Shown: piece by piece, positions 31,111-43,134 of the stretch
Layout: each line of letters starts with the position of its first letter
Numbering within the stretch: position 1 is the first letter of the stretch
NCBI RefSeq assembly: GCF_033958435.1
Contig: NC_134137.1
Span: forward strand, 156,637,001 to 156,701,000
Source: Carettochelys insculpta
Taxonomy: Eukaryota > Chordata > Testudines > Carettochelyidae
DNA: 64,000 bases
Direction: 5' to 3'
Notes under the pieces: model-generated
Databases searched by the model: none
What the model was told of the DNA's origin: nothing
Seen by the model: the letters and a program-made list of their open reading frames with translations, nothing else
Position numbers and translations under genes: made by a program

Positions 31111-32787
31111 ACATTTATTCTACAATGCTCAGCCTTTTTATGGAAAGGAACTGTTTCCAAAGAATTGTTCCTCCCACCTCCAAAACTGAGTCATTCCAAA
31201 GCCTAGTAGGGACAGGGGTTCTCAAATTCTTGCTAGACTCCCGGTTTGAAAATTTTTCAAACTCTTGCAAGCTTACCACCGCCATACCATCCTACTCTTA
31301 CTTCTGCATTGCTGTTTACCTCAGAACTGAAAGCCCTGCCAGCCAATGTGGATCTCACCACCCCAGCTCCAATAGTCTTGTGATCCTCTTTTGGGTCTGG
31401 ATCACCAGTTTGAGAAACACTGCATTTAGACTCATCCTGTTATTAGTCTTGTTGGTCCAAATTCTGCCATTGGTTAGCCTCATTTCAGTGAAGTTCCTTG
31501 TATATAGTAAGCGGTCCCAGGAAATCCACTGTCCTTGTAGGAGGCTAATTGCTCCATTTTGATTTGATATAACTTCTGACACCATATAATAATTAGTGAG
31601 GAGAGACCAGGAGAGGCCAGCATTCAGGTCCTACTCAGTCTGTTCTGGCTTCTCTGGTTCACACTGGGCTTGGATGCGTGTAGAAGGAAAATGTTAGAAA
31701 ATGTGTTAACTAACATGTTCTAAATATATGATATCAGATATGACTTAACCTGCGAGAGAGAATCTGTACGCTAATCATGATTGGCTTATACTTTTTAAAC
31801 TATCGTACTTGTCCGTGCTATGTGCCAAAGCGTGTTTTAGGGTTACCACAGCTGAGCTTTCAAAAAAACAGGACACCCCAAGAGGGAATTTATCTGTATC
31901 AGAATTTACCCATTCACCCTGTATTAATGTGCTATAGTATATCTAGTACATTAATTCAATGTGAGTGGATAGATACTGATACAGATACACTTCCTTCCAG
32001 AGGTGTTCTCTTTTTTTGAAAGTTCAAATATGGTAACCCTAAATCTTTTTATTTAATACATTTTCTAACACAGTATATTTTCCCAGTGTAGACAAGGCCA
32101 CAGATACTTCACCACAACAATTAGTGTAGTTACTCCCATTCTCTTAATCTAATACCTATCCATATGATATGACAGTTTCAAGTGTTTTTTAGTTGCTGAC
32201 TATGCCTTCATCAGATCCCCACATAGGCGAAATAGATTATTTAGAGCCAAAAAGTCTTCTGATGAATTGGGGTTGGAAACAGTTTAATTTCTAGCGTAGC
32301 TGGGACAAAATCATTTGCAAAGGTCATGCTTTTTCTGCAATGATGCTGAGGATTATTTTGTTCCATACGTTACGTCAACTGGCTTTCAGCTTTGTTTCAC
32401 TGGGATCTGTTGCTGATAGCTGATTAATTTCCTAGTTCATATGGGCATGTACAACTTGAATCAAGTGTTGGGAACAGGCAAGGAGATTGAATTAGTTGGC
32501 TCTTCCCATACACTCTTAAAGGTGTGTCATCTGTGCAAAATGAGAAGCCTCTATTAATACCTGCTCTGATTAACCTAGTCTGTGGAGAGAAAGGTTCATT
32601 TTCCATTACTCTCAACCAAGCATTTGTCATAATCACATATCTGAAATGCTCAATAAGATAGATTTATGTTTCAGAATCAATGTGAGCTTAGTGTAACCAA
32701 GGGAGTCTCTTTAGCAATTATGCTTTTAGAGTAGATTTTTCATACGTCTACTATTATTTACCTGTCATATTCGATTAATAAAGAGAT
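31111..32787. other. Intergenic, nothing recognised
   Basis: Frames such as 30957-31562 start in the SINE and have no family resemblance. Confidence 0.5.
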
Positions 32788-32935
32788 GAGGTGGGTGAGG
32801 TAATATCTTTTACTGGGCCAGCTTCTATTCATGAGAGAGACAAGCTTTTGATCCACACAGAGCTCTTCTTTAGTTTTGGGAAAGTTATTCCCAAGCGTCA
32901 CAGCTAAATGCAAGGTAGACCGGACTCTTGGGTAT
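32788..32935 (-). repeat. Second hammerhead-like repeat family, copy 1
   Basis: GGTGGGTGAGGTAATATCTT, GAGAGAGACAAGCTTTTGAT, ACACAGAGCTCTTCTTTAG. On the minus strand this gives CTAAAGA, a stem half GAGCTC, and AAAAGCTTGTCTC: the same order of blocks as in the first family but with a different stem. Confidence 0.6.
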
Positions 32936-32957
32936 AAGTCATTGCCATATACTTTAA

Positions 32958-33272
32958 GGCTATGTCTACCTGACAGCCTAAACATGAAATAAGCTATGTA
33001 ATTTGCACTACGTAAATTGTGTAGCTTATTTCAAGTATAGTTCAAAGTAGGTTATTTCGGCACTTGGTGCTTGCTAAACAATGCCAAATGTCAAAATAAA
33101 GTGCTATTTCAAAACACCCCTTGCTCCTCCTGCAATGAGGACTACAGGGGTGCTGAAATAGCACCTGTTATTTCAGAAAAATATTTCAAAATAACAGACG
33201 TGTCAAAGACATGGAGTAGCTATTTCAGGATATTGAGGTATCCTGAAATAGCTCTGCCATGTAGATATAGCC
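32958..33272. mobile_element. Harbinger-type MITE
   Basis: Ends GGCTATGTCTACC and ATGTAGATATAGCC are inverted, with TAA on both sides (32955-32957, 33273-33275). 315 bp, AT-rich, with repeated TATTTCA motifs. Confidence 0.88.
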
Positions 33273-33275
33273 TAA

Positions 33276-33902
33276 GGGACCATTCAAGGTAGGACTGACA
33301 CAGCTGTGACTACAATGCATATTTTAGGAATGAAGTTTACAGCTTAGGTGGTGATTAGCACATGGACTAAGTGGATTTTTGAACTGTCAGCCAAGAAGAC
33401 GTTTCCAATACCTCGCCATAGGCACTTAGCCCCAGATCCACAGCTGTACTTAGGCTCCTAATTTCCACTGGAATCAGTTGAGGTTGGAAACCAAAATGCC
33501 TCTGAGCAACTTGGGCCCCAGGTCCCAATTCTGAAAAGCATTTATGCACATGTATATATATAACCCTATTTAGGTCAGAACAAGTTCTGCTTAATTTTAA
33601 GCATGTAATTAAGCATTTTCCTATCTAGGAATGCTTTCCTGAATCAGAGCCAAAATGATCATGAAAATGGCAGAATGTGTCTGTTTTATTTTTACTGTTC
33701 TATTTTAATTACCCAAAAATAAAACATTACAAAGTTTTCTACTTTATTTTTGTAATGCATCTTTCTTCCCAGCTAGCCCTCTGGTGTTTTGAGGAGCTTT
33801 CACCTTCATTCTAGTAACAATCACTTCTCAGTGAGTAAGAGCATTTTGATTCCAACTGTGTGTACTTGTGATGTTAAATGTTTACAAATACTATAACCTC
33901 AA
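33276..33902. other. Intergenic; old repeat near 33400-33550
   Basis: 33400-33550 resembles the unclassified repeat near 3020 and 21940. Nothing else was recognised. Confidence 0.4.
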
Positions 33903-34260
33903 GGCTACGTGTACACGTGCACGCTACATCGAAGTAGCTAATTTCAAAGTAGCGACATCGAAATAGCCTATTTCGATGAATAGCCTCTACACGTCCTCCA
34001 GGGCCGGCAACGTCGATGTTCAACTTCGACGTTGCTCAGCCCAACATCGAAATAGGCGCTGCGAGGGAACGTCTACACGCCCAAGTAGCACACATCGAAA
34101 TAGGGATGCCAGGCACAGCTGCAGACAGGGTCACCGGGCAGACTAGCGCTTCCGGGGCAACAGCTAGCTGCTCCCTTAAAGGGCCCCTCCCAGACACACT
34201 CAGCCTGCACAGCATGCGGTCTGAGGAGCCATAGGCACACAGACCCCAGGCGCCGCAGTC

Positions 34261-34268
34261 ATGGACCC

Positions 34269-34303
<35 letters not shown>

Positions 34304-35641
34304 TAGAGGTCCACCCAGCCCTCCCGGCAGGAGCAGGGCTTGCCCTGCTCCATGCCATGCGGGAGGCAGCTGAGCACCTCCTTGCCCCAGAGGAGGAGAT
34401 GCCCCCAGGGCAGCAGGGCTCAACCCCTACCCCTGCAGCACCCCGCCCCCTCCCCCCCCGCCTCACACACCGGCGGCTGTGGAGCTACCCCACCAGCACC
34501 GACTGGTGGGAGCGGCTGGTGCTTGGGGAGTGGGACGACGACCGCTGGCTCAGGAACTTCAGGATGAGCCGGCAGACATTTCTGGAGCTGTGCCAGTGGC
34601 TCACCCCCGCACTCAGGCACCAGGACACCGCCATGCGGCGTGCCCTCACAGTGCAGAAACAGGTCGGCATCGCTGTCTGGAAGCTGGCCACTCCAGACAG
34701 CTACCGATCCGTGGGACAGCAGTTTGGTGTCGGAAGGCCACCGTCGGGGCTGTCTTCATGGAGGTAAGCGAACCCACGGGGGGAGGGGAGGGCAGGGCAG
34801 GGGAGGGGAGGGCAGGGCAGGGCAGGGCCACGCACACCCTGCTCACCCCTCATTGGTGCTGTCCCATGTGCTTTCTCTGCAGGTCGTGCGTGCCATCAAC
34901 GCCATGCTCCTGCACAGGCTCGTGAGGCTGGGGGACCCAGATGCCACCATCGCCGCCTTTGCCACCCTGGGCTTCCCCAACTGCTTCAGGGCTGTGGATG
35001 GGACTCACATCCCCATCCGCGCCCCGCATCACAGCGGAGGACGATACCTCAATCGCAAGGGCTACCATTCTGTGGTCCTCCAGGCCTTGGTGGACAGCCG
35101 GGGACGTTTCCAGGACATTTATGTGGGCTGGCCTGGCAGCACCCACGACGCCCGGGTTTTCCGGAACTCGGGCCTGTGCCGCCGGCTGGAGGTGGGGACC
35201 TACATCCCCCAGCGGGAGATCCCTCTGGGGGACACCACCATGCCCTTCTGCGTCATCGCAGATGCGGCCTACCCTCTCCGGCCGTGGTTCATGCACCCCT
35301 ACCCAGGCCATCTCTCCACTAGCCAGGAGCGGTTCAACCAGCGCCTGAACCATGCGCGCCAGGTGGTGGAGCGCTCATTTGGCCGCCTGAAGGGATGCTG
35401 GAGATGTCTCGTGACCCGCCTGGATGCGGGCCCCAACAACATCCCCCAGATTGTGGGTGCCTGCTGCGCCCTGCACAATTTGGTCGAGAGCAAGGGGGAG
35501 ACCTTTTTCCAGGGCTGGGCTGCAGAGGCCGGCAGGGCAGACGTCCAGCCACCTGCTGCCCCCAGTTGGCAGGTGGACCCCGAGGGGACCCGGGTCCAGG
35601 AGGCCCTGTGGGCCCACTTCGACCAACAGGCCGCGGGGTGA
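34261..35641 (+). pseudogene. PIF/Harbinger DDE transposase (HARBI1-like), one frameshift
   Basis: The start MDPQ is followed by 11 glutamines. Exon 1 is 34261-34763 and exon 2 34883-35641, separated by a 119 bp GT-AG intron (donor GAG/gtaagc, acceptor ctctgcag). A one-base loss near 34733, inside GVG-KATVG, breaks the frame; otherwise the protein would be about 420 residues. A helix-turn-helix-like N-terminal block (FRMSRQTFLELCQWL, SYRSVGQQFGVG) precedes the DDE_Tnp_4 core: Asp in AVDGTHIPI (about residue 207), Asp in GWPGSTHDARVF (about 257) and Glu in VVERSFGRLKG (about 331) are all present. It would cut and rejoin DNA at the element ends. AATAAA at 35821-35826 is a plausible polyadenylation signal. 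Confidence 0.93.
34270..34302 (+). repeat. (CAG)11 in the transposase N-terminus
   Basis: Eleven perfect CAG units coding for glutamine, directly after MDP. Confidence 0.95.
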
Positions 35642-36050
35642 ACTCTGCCCAGGCCCCCTACTACCAGCCCCTTCCTCCCCCACACTCCTGCCCCAACGCC
35701 CACACCATGGAGCACCCCACCGCCCCCCCCTCCCACTTGTCCTGGACAAATGACAGCATGCACTTGTGGCTGAAATTAAACTTTTTTTTTTTCTTTCCGA
35801 ACCTTTTTTTTGTAACTGTAAATAAATATTTGAACCCAAAACCTAAAACTATGTACAAACATGTTGAACAAAAGCAATATGTACAAAAATAAAACAATAC
35901 AAAGAAACAACAGTCCTCAATAATCAAAAGAAAACCAGGGAGGATAAAGGGGAGAACTATTTACATGGGGGGGACGGGGCAAACTGGGGGCAGAAAAGAA
36001 CAGGGTCCAACTATATACAAGGGGGGGGCCACGTCCCGGGCCCCTCGCCC

Positions 36051-38216
36051 CTATAGCCCGGCACCGGGCGTTGGCGGCCGGGAGCCCCGCCGCGGTCGCA
36101 GCCTGGTCCGTGGCTGGGTGGGGGCGGGCTGGACTGGAAGGTACGGTGGCCGGCGAGTGTCAGATGGCTCCAGGGGTCCCTCGGCGCTCCGGCCCTCGCC
36201 GGTGGGTGGCGGGGTGACGGCGGACGGGACAGCGACGGGCGGAGCAGCTGGTGTTGGGGCTGCAGGAGCAGGCAGGGCGGGCGATGTGGCGGCCGGCGCA
36301 GCATGGGGGGCCAGGTAGTCCACCAAGCGGTTAAATGTCTCCATGTAGGCCCCCCATGCCTCCTGGCGCCAGGCCAGCACCCGCTCCTGCAGCTGGAGGT
36401 GCTGCTCCGCGACCTCCAGCTGCCGACAGTGGATGGCCAGCAGCTGGGGGTCCATCGCCGTCGGGTGGTGGTGGTGCGGGGTCCGCCGTCTAGCCCGCCA
36501 TGGGGCCGATCGGTCCTCGGCCGAGGGGCTGGCCTGGAGCGACGGTCCCGGAGGGCTCTCCGGGATGACTGACGCCTCGCCGGCGCTCTCTTCCGGTCCT
36601 TCTGATGGTGCAGGTGCAGGACACAGGAGAGGACGGGGGGAAGAAGAATGGAGACAGGCATTAGCGTGGGCCCCGAGCCGTGGCCTTTGTCCCCCCAGCC
36701 CTGTGCTGCAGGTTACCCATCCCCGTCCCCGGGAGATGCTGCTGTGATGGATGGGGTTCAGGGGTCCCCCTGCCCTGCACCCCGTCCCCTGGTGGGAGCG
36801 ACTCTCACTTCACCCCCCAGGGTCTGACAGCAGGAGAGGTTTCTTAGGCCACAGATGCGCAGTTTCTCCCAGGAGTGACAGCACCAGCTGTCGGAAGAGA
36901 CAGTCCTTCCAACCCATCCTGGGGAGAAGACCCCAAGGGGTGCCCCTCTGGGATGCAGCTTTCCCCCTCCTCAGGCTGTCTGCCTTCCAGCTCTCCCTTC
37001 CCCTAGCCTCTACCTGTGGGCCCCGCCCTCACCCCCCAAGTCCAAGCCAGCTCGGTTCCTCCCTCCTGTTTGTTCAGGGCAGAGGTGTCACCTGCCAGCT
37101 GTAGCCCCAGGATCCTCCTTTGCCCCTGGGAGCTATTTGGCTCTTGTTGCTCATATGTAGCCTGAGTCTCCCTTTGGCACTCCCCCCACTCCATCACATG
37201 CTGCTGCTGCGGGGTGTCCCACCCCCTCCTCCCGGGGGCCCCTCGAGGTTCTGCTCCCCCCTGGCCCGGGGATGGGGCATGGCACTGTCATGCGGGGTGG
37301 CGGGGGGAAGGGGCTGATGCAGTGCTGTGAGGGCCATGGCCCTGCTGTCCTTGGGGCCATGGCCATGTGAGCATGTGGGGGGCCCTGGACACATATCTCT
37401 TACCCCCGCCCCTCAAGCCCAGGGGTGTCCACCAGAGGCGGGTACCTACCTGTCGGTCCGCTCCCACGGTCCGGAGATCCCCGGGGGGGCGGAGGCCCTG
37501 CTGCTGCTTCGGGATGGCAGGAGGAGGATCTGCAGCCCGGATTCTGCGGAGGAGGAGCCCCCCTCCTCCTCCCCCTCCTCCTCCTGCCGCGATGTCCCGG
37601 GGGTGGCCTCTGGGGGGGGCCCCCGGGGTGCGGGGCTTGCCTCCGGGGCGGACTCCGTCTGCAGGGCCTGCTGGGGCTCGTCGGCCGAGGTGTCAAGGGT
37701 GGCTGGAGGGGAGGAGGTGTGCCGGGGGCCCAGGATGTCCCTGAGCTCCCTGTAAAAGGGGCAAGTGACGGGGGCGGCCCCAGATCGGCTGGCCGCATCC
37801 CGGGCCCGGGAGTAACCCTGCCGCAGCTCCTTGACCTTACTCCTGACATGGTCAGGAGTGCGGGCAGGGTGACCCCGGGCAGCCAGGCCGTTGGCCAGTC
37901 GAGCGAACGCATCCGCGTTCCGCCTCTTGCTCCCCATTACCTGGAGCACCTCCTCCCAACTCCAGAGCCCCAGCAGGTCCCGCAGCTCGGCCTCCATCCA
38001 GGAGGGGCCCTGCTGCCGCTTGCCAGCCTGGCTGCCCTGGCTCCCCTTGGCGGGGGGTCTGCTGGGGGAGCTGCTGGCCAGCCATCGCAGCTGTGTGAGG
38101 GGCTGAGGGTGGTGCAGGTTGGCCGCGTGTGCAGGCTGCAGCCTGCACGTTCCCTCAGCTTCCTGCACAGGAAGGGAGGGGGAGGGGACCTTTAAGGGGC
38201 CGCTCCACGCGGCCAC
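36051..38216 (-). CDS. Harbinger Myb/SANT-like DNA-binding protein, two exons
   Basis: Exon 1 (about 38216-37450) encodes WMEAELRDLLGLWSWEEVLQ, KRRNADAFARLANGLAARGH, RTPDHVRSKVKELRQGY and CPFYRELRDILG. This is a trihelix/MADF-like Myb domain with the spaced tryptophans and the FYxEL block of Harbinger partner proteins, and a Glu/Ser-rich linker follows. A donor (ACAG/gtaggt) ends it. Exon 2 (about 36601-36054) encodes ESAGEASVIPESPPGPSLQA and the coiled-coil-like block DPQLLAIHCRQLEVAEQHLQ, with a stop at 36051-36053. The intron phases I read do not join perfectly, so either the donor/acceptor choice is off or there is a small indel. In this transposon family the Myb partner brings the transposase to the nucleus and the ends. 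The true start may be the internal Met of WMEAEL. Confidence 0.8.
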
Positions 38217-38511
38217 CAGTGAGCTGAGGGGCTGGAGAGAGCGTCTCTCAACCCCTCAGCTGATGGCCGCCATGGAGGACCCGGCAATTTCGACGTTGCA
38301 GGACGCGGATCGTCTACACGTGCCCTACTTTGACGTTGAACGTCGAAGTAGGGCGCTATTCGCATCCCCTCATGAGGTTAGCGACTTCGACGTCTCACCG
38401 CCTAACGTCGAAGTTAACTTCGAAATAGCACCCGACGTGTGTAGCCGCGACGGGCACTATTTCGAAGTTAGTGCCGCTACTTCGAAGTAGCGTGCACGTG
38501 TAGACATGGCT

Positions 38512-38837
38512 CAAGACTGTCTTGGCCAGAGAGGAACTAATCTTCAAGTCCCATAGTCAGATTTCAGACGGCTGTTGTAAAATAGAATATCCCCTGGAGA
38601 ACGTCTCGTAGCTTTGATGCCAAGCTTGCTTTAGATCATCCTGTAAGAAAGATTAAAGATATTTTTTTATGCTGCCTTTCGTGATAATAGAAAGCACCCT
38701 CCATATTAAACAAAGTACTGGAGCAAGAACTGTAGGGATGTGAGGTCAAAGGTTAAAATAGCGTAAACACTGAAAAAATTAGCAAGACTAAGGAGAGTAA
38801 TAAACAGAAGAGGATAAGAGTGACGGTACAATACTTA
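38512..38837. other. Intergenic, nothing recognised
   Basis: No feature was seen. Confidence 0.5.
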
Positions 38838-38943
38838 TCTCAGAGGGGTAACTGTGTTAGTCGGCAGCTTTGCAAAAAAGCAGTCCTGTAGCATCTTAAA
38901 GAATAACAATTTTATTTATTAGGTAATGAGCTTTCGTGAGTAA
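38838..38943 (-). repeat. Hammerhead-like repeat, copy D
   Basis: CTCAGAGGGGTAACTGTGTT ... AGTCCTGTAGCATCTTAAAG ... TAATGAGCTTTCGTGAG. On the minus strand it reads CTCACGAAAGCTCATTA, so this copy keeps the GAAA block, but the upstream CTGANGA block and half the stem have been lost. Confidence 0.7.
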
Positions 38944-39857
38944 ACTTATTAGCTGGTAAGTATAATACTTGTGTGGTTCTATCTGAAGCCAGGTGTGTCC
39001 CTCTGTGAACAGTTCTCTTTAAGGAATGGGCTTATTATTATTATTATTATTTTCCTTCCCCCTCACTTCTAATGGGTGCCTTTTTAAAAAGGCTTGCATG
39101 TAGTGAAGGAGGGGCACCTGAGGCGTTGACTCTACAATTTGCACCATCACAGATGCTGCTGCAAGTTCAAGGCTGTAGGGCCCAGAAGTATTGCCAACCC
39201 CACCGTTTCAAAAGCCATGAGTCAGGCCTGCAAAATTGGGAAGTTGGCTTTAAAATCATGAGAGTTTTGAAAAATAATTTACTTGCCTTTTGCTTTGTGA
39301 GCCTCTAGGGTTCATGCATTCAAGCTTTTCTCTACAGGTATAAGGTGTGGAAACTTACTTTTACAAAATGAAAGTTGAGATTCGCTGGTAGTCCCATGAA
39401 TCCAGGGGCTGGAGTTTTAGGAAGACTGGTAAATATTACAATAAAGTCACAAGCATTGGCATTTCTACACCAGGGAAGGGGAAGGGCATGCTGAACACAA
39501 GGATAGCATGGAAGAGACCTCAGAGATGTGTCTGTCTGTGAGAGAAAGGCATAACAGGAATACTGAGGCTAATGTCACTGGTAGAGTGCAGCAGGGAGGT
39601 GGGATTATGTAAATCGATACTGAATCATTTGCAAACATCATTGCTGGGATGTTTATCCTCTAGGAGACCCTGAATGGCTAGAGCTAACAGAGATCCCAAT
39701 GATCTCTTCCTCTCAAATGGATACCTTGCCATTTATCATCTTTACTCTTTTTTGCACAGTCTCAACCATTTTGGACCATGACGCCTGACGCCACCACTGA
39801 TTTGCCTCCCAGCCCCACACAAGTTATTTAGTCTGCTTGTGCTTCTGCATCCCCGAT
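38944..39857. other. Intergenic; short ATT microsatellite
   Basis: (ATT)n at about 39033-39052. Nothing else was recognised. Confidence 0.5.
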
Positions 39858-39950
39858 CAACAAACAGTCTTGTGTACTTTGAAGACTAACAAATTTATTT
39901 ATTAGGTAAAGAGCTTTTGTGGGTAAGACCCACTTCCTCAGATTGTCAGA
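39858..39950 (-). repeat. Hammerhead-like repeat, copy E
   Basis: The minus strand reads CTGAGGA, A, GTGGGTCTTACCCAC, AAAAGCTC and then TTAGTCTTCAAAGTACAC. It is the same family as 3291 and 22241. Confidence 0.75.
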
Positions 39951-41984
39951 TGTAAAATAGACCCACATTTGTTTAACACAATCTGAGTGATGGGTGAAAA
40001 GCCACATGTATGCACCATTATACAGCATATTTTGAAAGTCCTTTTAAAAATGTTAACTAGCTAATCCTAATACCACCCCGGTGCATTGGTGAGTATTATT
40101 ATCGTTATTGCACAGAGGGAGAAATTGAGGCAGGGAAGTTAAGCAAGTTGCTCAAACCTCCAAGGGGGAAATCAGTATCAGAGCTGAAATCAGAACTCAG
40201 ATGTTAATAGCTCCCACCTCTGTGCTCTGTCTGCTAGAAAACACACCCCCTTAATGCTCTAGGATAGTGAATTAACCTATTGCTGTCTCAGCCCATTAAG
40301 CCATTACTCGGTAGAACAACAAGACAAATTGCTGTTTGCTATGTTTGGACCTCCAATCTTGGATGAGAGATCTTCTAGCTCAGTTTTCCAAGCCTGTAGA
40401 ACTGGCGTGAGGGGCAGACCTTTGTGTGGTTGATTCCTAAGAGAAAACATGCAGAATACTCCAGTGTGCTTTTCTCTTTAAGGCACTTAAGCGAGTTTCT
40501 GAGAGGTCAAAGTGCAAACTCATAAGTAGAGAAGCTCTACTGTAGCCTTCCATAAACGTGGCATTCTTTACTCCTCCGAATCCCAGCCTCTCTTACAATT
40601 CCTGCTGCTTCAGTAGAAAGGCAGTTAAAGAGGCGTCCCATGCAGGTAAATCTCATACGTGACCTTTGTTTTCTTTTGCTAAGGATTCTATTTACACTTT
40701 TTTGGCTGCACATTGCCCTTTTCTAACTGGCTGGTGTGCTCTCTGGGCATAAACTGATGCCAGTTACAATCATAAATGGTAAAGCTCTTGGTATGCTAGG
40801 GGCCCACTCTAGATCAGGGATTTTTCTAGTGTGATCGAAGATAATTGAATTTTGTCCATCAATTTCTAATTGCTGTAAACTATTAGCCACTCTAAAAACA
40901 TCAGAAAACTTTTGCAAAATGTTGACAAATTTTTGGAAACAAACAAATAAACCCCTACCCCCAAACCCTAGTGGATTTCAAAGGTTTCAACCAGCTCTTC
41001 TGCAGATCCCAATTTAGCAGAGATTATCTTGTGGACATTTTCCCTTGCATTGACTGTTGTGCTCTCCCATTCACAACTGTGCATGAATTGCCTCTTCTCC
41101 AATACCTGATTGCAGGGTGCCCATCTGGCAGGAACAGCAGCTGCTCATTTGAAGAAGTTACATTAGGAAAGTAATGCGTTTTCAGCAGCTTTTAATGCAG
41201 TTTAGCAGCTGGGAACTAGTAGGTGAGCCAGTATCACACAATTGGCTAACTAGCTCTTTAAGGACCACAATCAGTCTTGGGGCTATGTAGTGGAGTAGGA
41301 TAATGTTGCTGGGTTTTCACTGAAAATCTTTGAACAGGTCAGAGTCTGAGTCGTTTTGTAGCCTGCTCACACACAGCCAGGAAAAGGTGTGAGCTAATTG
41401 TTAAATTCAGTTCAACAAGTTCCTCATTAGGGACAAATTACCTGACTTTGAAATCTGCTAATTTTCCAATCAGCGTGAGTGTTTGCACTTGTGATTTGGA
41501 AATAATTACCACATGGTATAACATCTCTACCTATGTGAAGGCTGATGGGTAAGGGATTAATTTCCTTGAAATGAGAAAGGGTGTGACGTGTGTTTTCCAA
41601 TAGCTTTGTTCATTGTCATCCTTTTAGAGGTCTCATAAGCATAATTGATGATTATTGTGTAGTAAATTTGATTTTGTATTTATTTGTACTCTTAGTGTTA
41701 GCATGGATAAGCAATGTGGGCCTCAGGCATGGGCTTTGTTTGCTACAGGTCACTAATTTTGAATGAAGGTACCGCTATTTCCCCACTCCCACTTGTTAAT
41801 CTGGTTTCTTTCTTCCTCCCTTCCCCAATCCCCGTCTAGCCCAGTAATACTAGCTCATTCTTGTAATGAGATCTATCTAGATGAACCTTATTGTTAAACC
41901 AAGGTTTTGGTTTGAAGCCTCTGGATTACAAGGCAGTTCTTATGGAATTCATGTCCTATTGCAGAATCATTTTTGTGAGAGAGA
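39951..41984. other. Intergenic; MIR-like remnant near 40085-40250
   Basis: 40105-40250 ('gcacagagggagaaattgag ... aagttgctcaaacctcca ... ctctgtctgctagaaaaca') is a reverse-strand MIR core. The rest holds nothing I can name. Confidence 0.5.
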
Positions 41985-42499
41985 CTAGAGAGACTGGGAC
42001 TTTTCAGTTTGGAAAAGAGGCGATTGAGGGGCAATATGATAGAGGTATATAAAATCATGAATGGTGTGGAGAAAGTGAATATAGAAAAATTATTTACCTT
42101 TTCCCATAATACAAGAACTAGGGGACACCAAATGAAATTGATGGGTAGTAGGTTCAAAACTAATAAAAGGAAATTTTTCTTCACACAGCGCACAGTCAAC
42201 CTGTGGAACTCCTTGCCCGAGGAGGCTGCGAAGGCCAGGACTCTATTAGGGTTTAAAAAAGAGCTTGATAAATTTTTGCAGGTTAGGTCCATAAATGGCT
42301 ATTAGCCAGGGATAAAGTATGGTGCCTTAGCCATCAGAACAAGGGCAGGAGATGGATGGCAGGAGATAAATCACTTGATCATTGTCTTCTGTTCTCCTTC
42401 TCTGGGGCACCTGGCATTGGCCACCGTCGGCAGATGGGATGCTGGGCTGGATGGACCTTTGGTCTGACCCAGTATGGCCATTCTTATGTTCTTATGTAA
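41985..42499 (+). mobile_element. CR1-type LINE 3' fragment
   Basis: [60 protein letters not shown] and the 3' end 'gggctggatggacctttggt' to the CTTATGTTCTTATG repeats. Same family as the 3' end of the element at 23730-28225, severely 5'-truncated. Confidence 0.88.
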
Positions 42500-43134
42500 A
42501 TATACAACTGTATGGTAATTCTTTTGTAATGCTATCCGTGTAGCACTTTTGGATAGTTAAAGGGATTACCGGAAGAACAAGTACTAGCCTCTAGATTACT
42601 AAATGTACACTAGTGAAGGGGCTTCGTTTCCCTGTCTAGAACAATGCAGGTTTTTGACAAAAGGGTACCAGCTCAGCTCATGAGAGGATTTATCATAGGC
42701 GAGGGAGCTCAGAATGTGGTGGATGCAGAGTGCACGTAGAAAATAGCAGCAGGTGGACAATCTCCACGTTTTCATTCACTAAATTCCCCTTGGAAAAATA
42801 CCACATTCACTGTGAATGTACTGGATCTTAGGAAATTCATACCCAGGCCGGGGTTACTAATCCTTGGGAGAACTTTGGGTGAATCAGTGACTGAATCCTC
42901 AAGAGTCAGTGATTTATATGCTGGTCACATTACTGTCCTACAGACTATGAGTATACTGGAAACTGTGTAGGGAGGTGTACTGTTTATCATTCAGGGATGT
43001 GTAATTTGCTGGGGGGGTACTTTACTATGAATTAGTAGGTTTCATTTAACCAATGGGTCCTTAGTAGGTCAGATAGCTGTTGTTATAGATTTGGGGTTCA
43101 GCAAAGCTGCATTATTTTCCCAACACTCTTTCCC
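42500..43134. other. Intergenic, nothing recognised
   Basis: A short G-run is near 43010. Confidence 0.5.

Larger units (their letters stand above)
33903..38511 (+). mobile_element. Autonomous-type PIF/Harbinger transposon (Harbinger-A), near intact
   Basis: 4.6 kb. The ends GGCTACGTGTACACGTGCAC and GTGCACGTGTAGACATGGCT are inverted, and subterminal regions are rich in TTCGAA/CATCGAAATA. CAA flanks both sides (33900-33902, 38512-38514), a 3 bp target duplication. It has two convergent genes, the classic PIF/Harbinger set: DDE transposase on the plus strand (34261-35641) and Myb/SANT-like protein on the minus strand (36051-38216). The single transposase frameshift makes it non-autonomous as read, though assembly or sequencing error should be excluded. 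Confidence 0.93.

Noticed and set aside
34479..34925. Long alternative frames overlapping the Harbinger transposase (also 34850-35353, 35299-35839)
   Set aside because: Shadows of the GC-rich transposase gene. Only the frame that carries the DDE motifs is real, apart from the short stretch needed after the frameshift.
37400..37912. Plus- and minus-strand frames around the Myb gene (37425-38195 and 37400-37912)
   Set aside because: Opposite-strand or shifted readings of the Myb-like exon with no recognisable domain.
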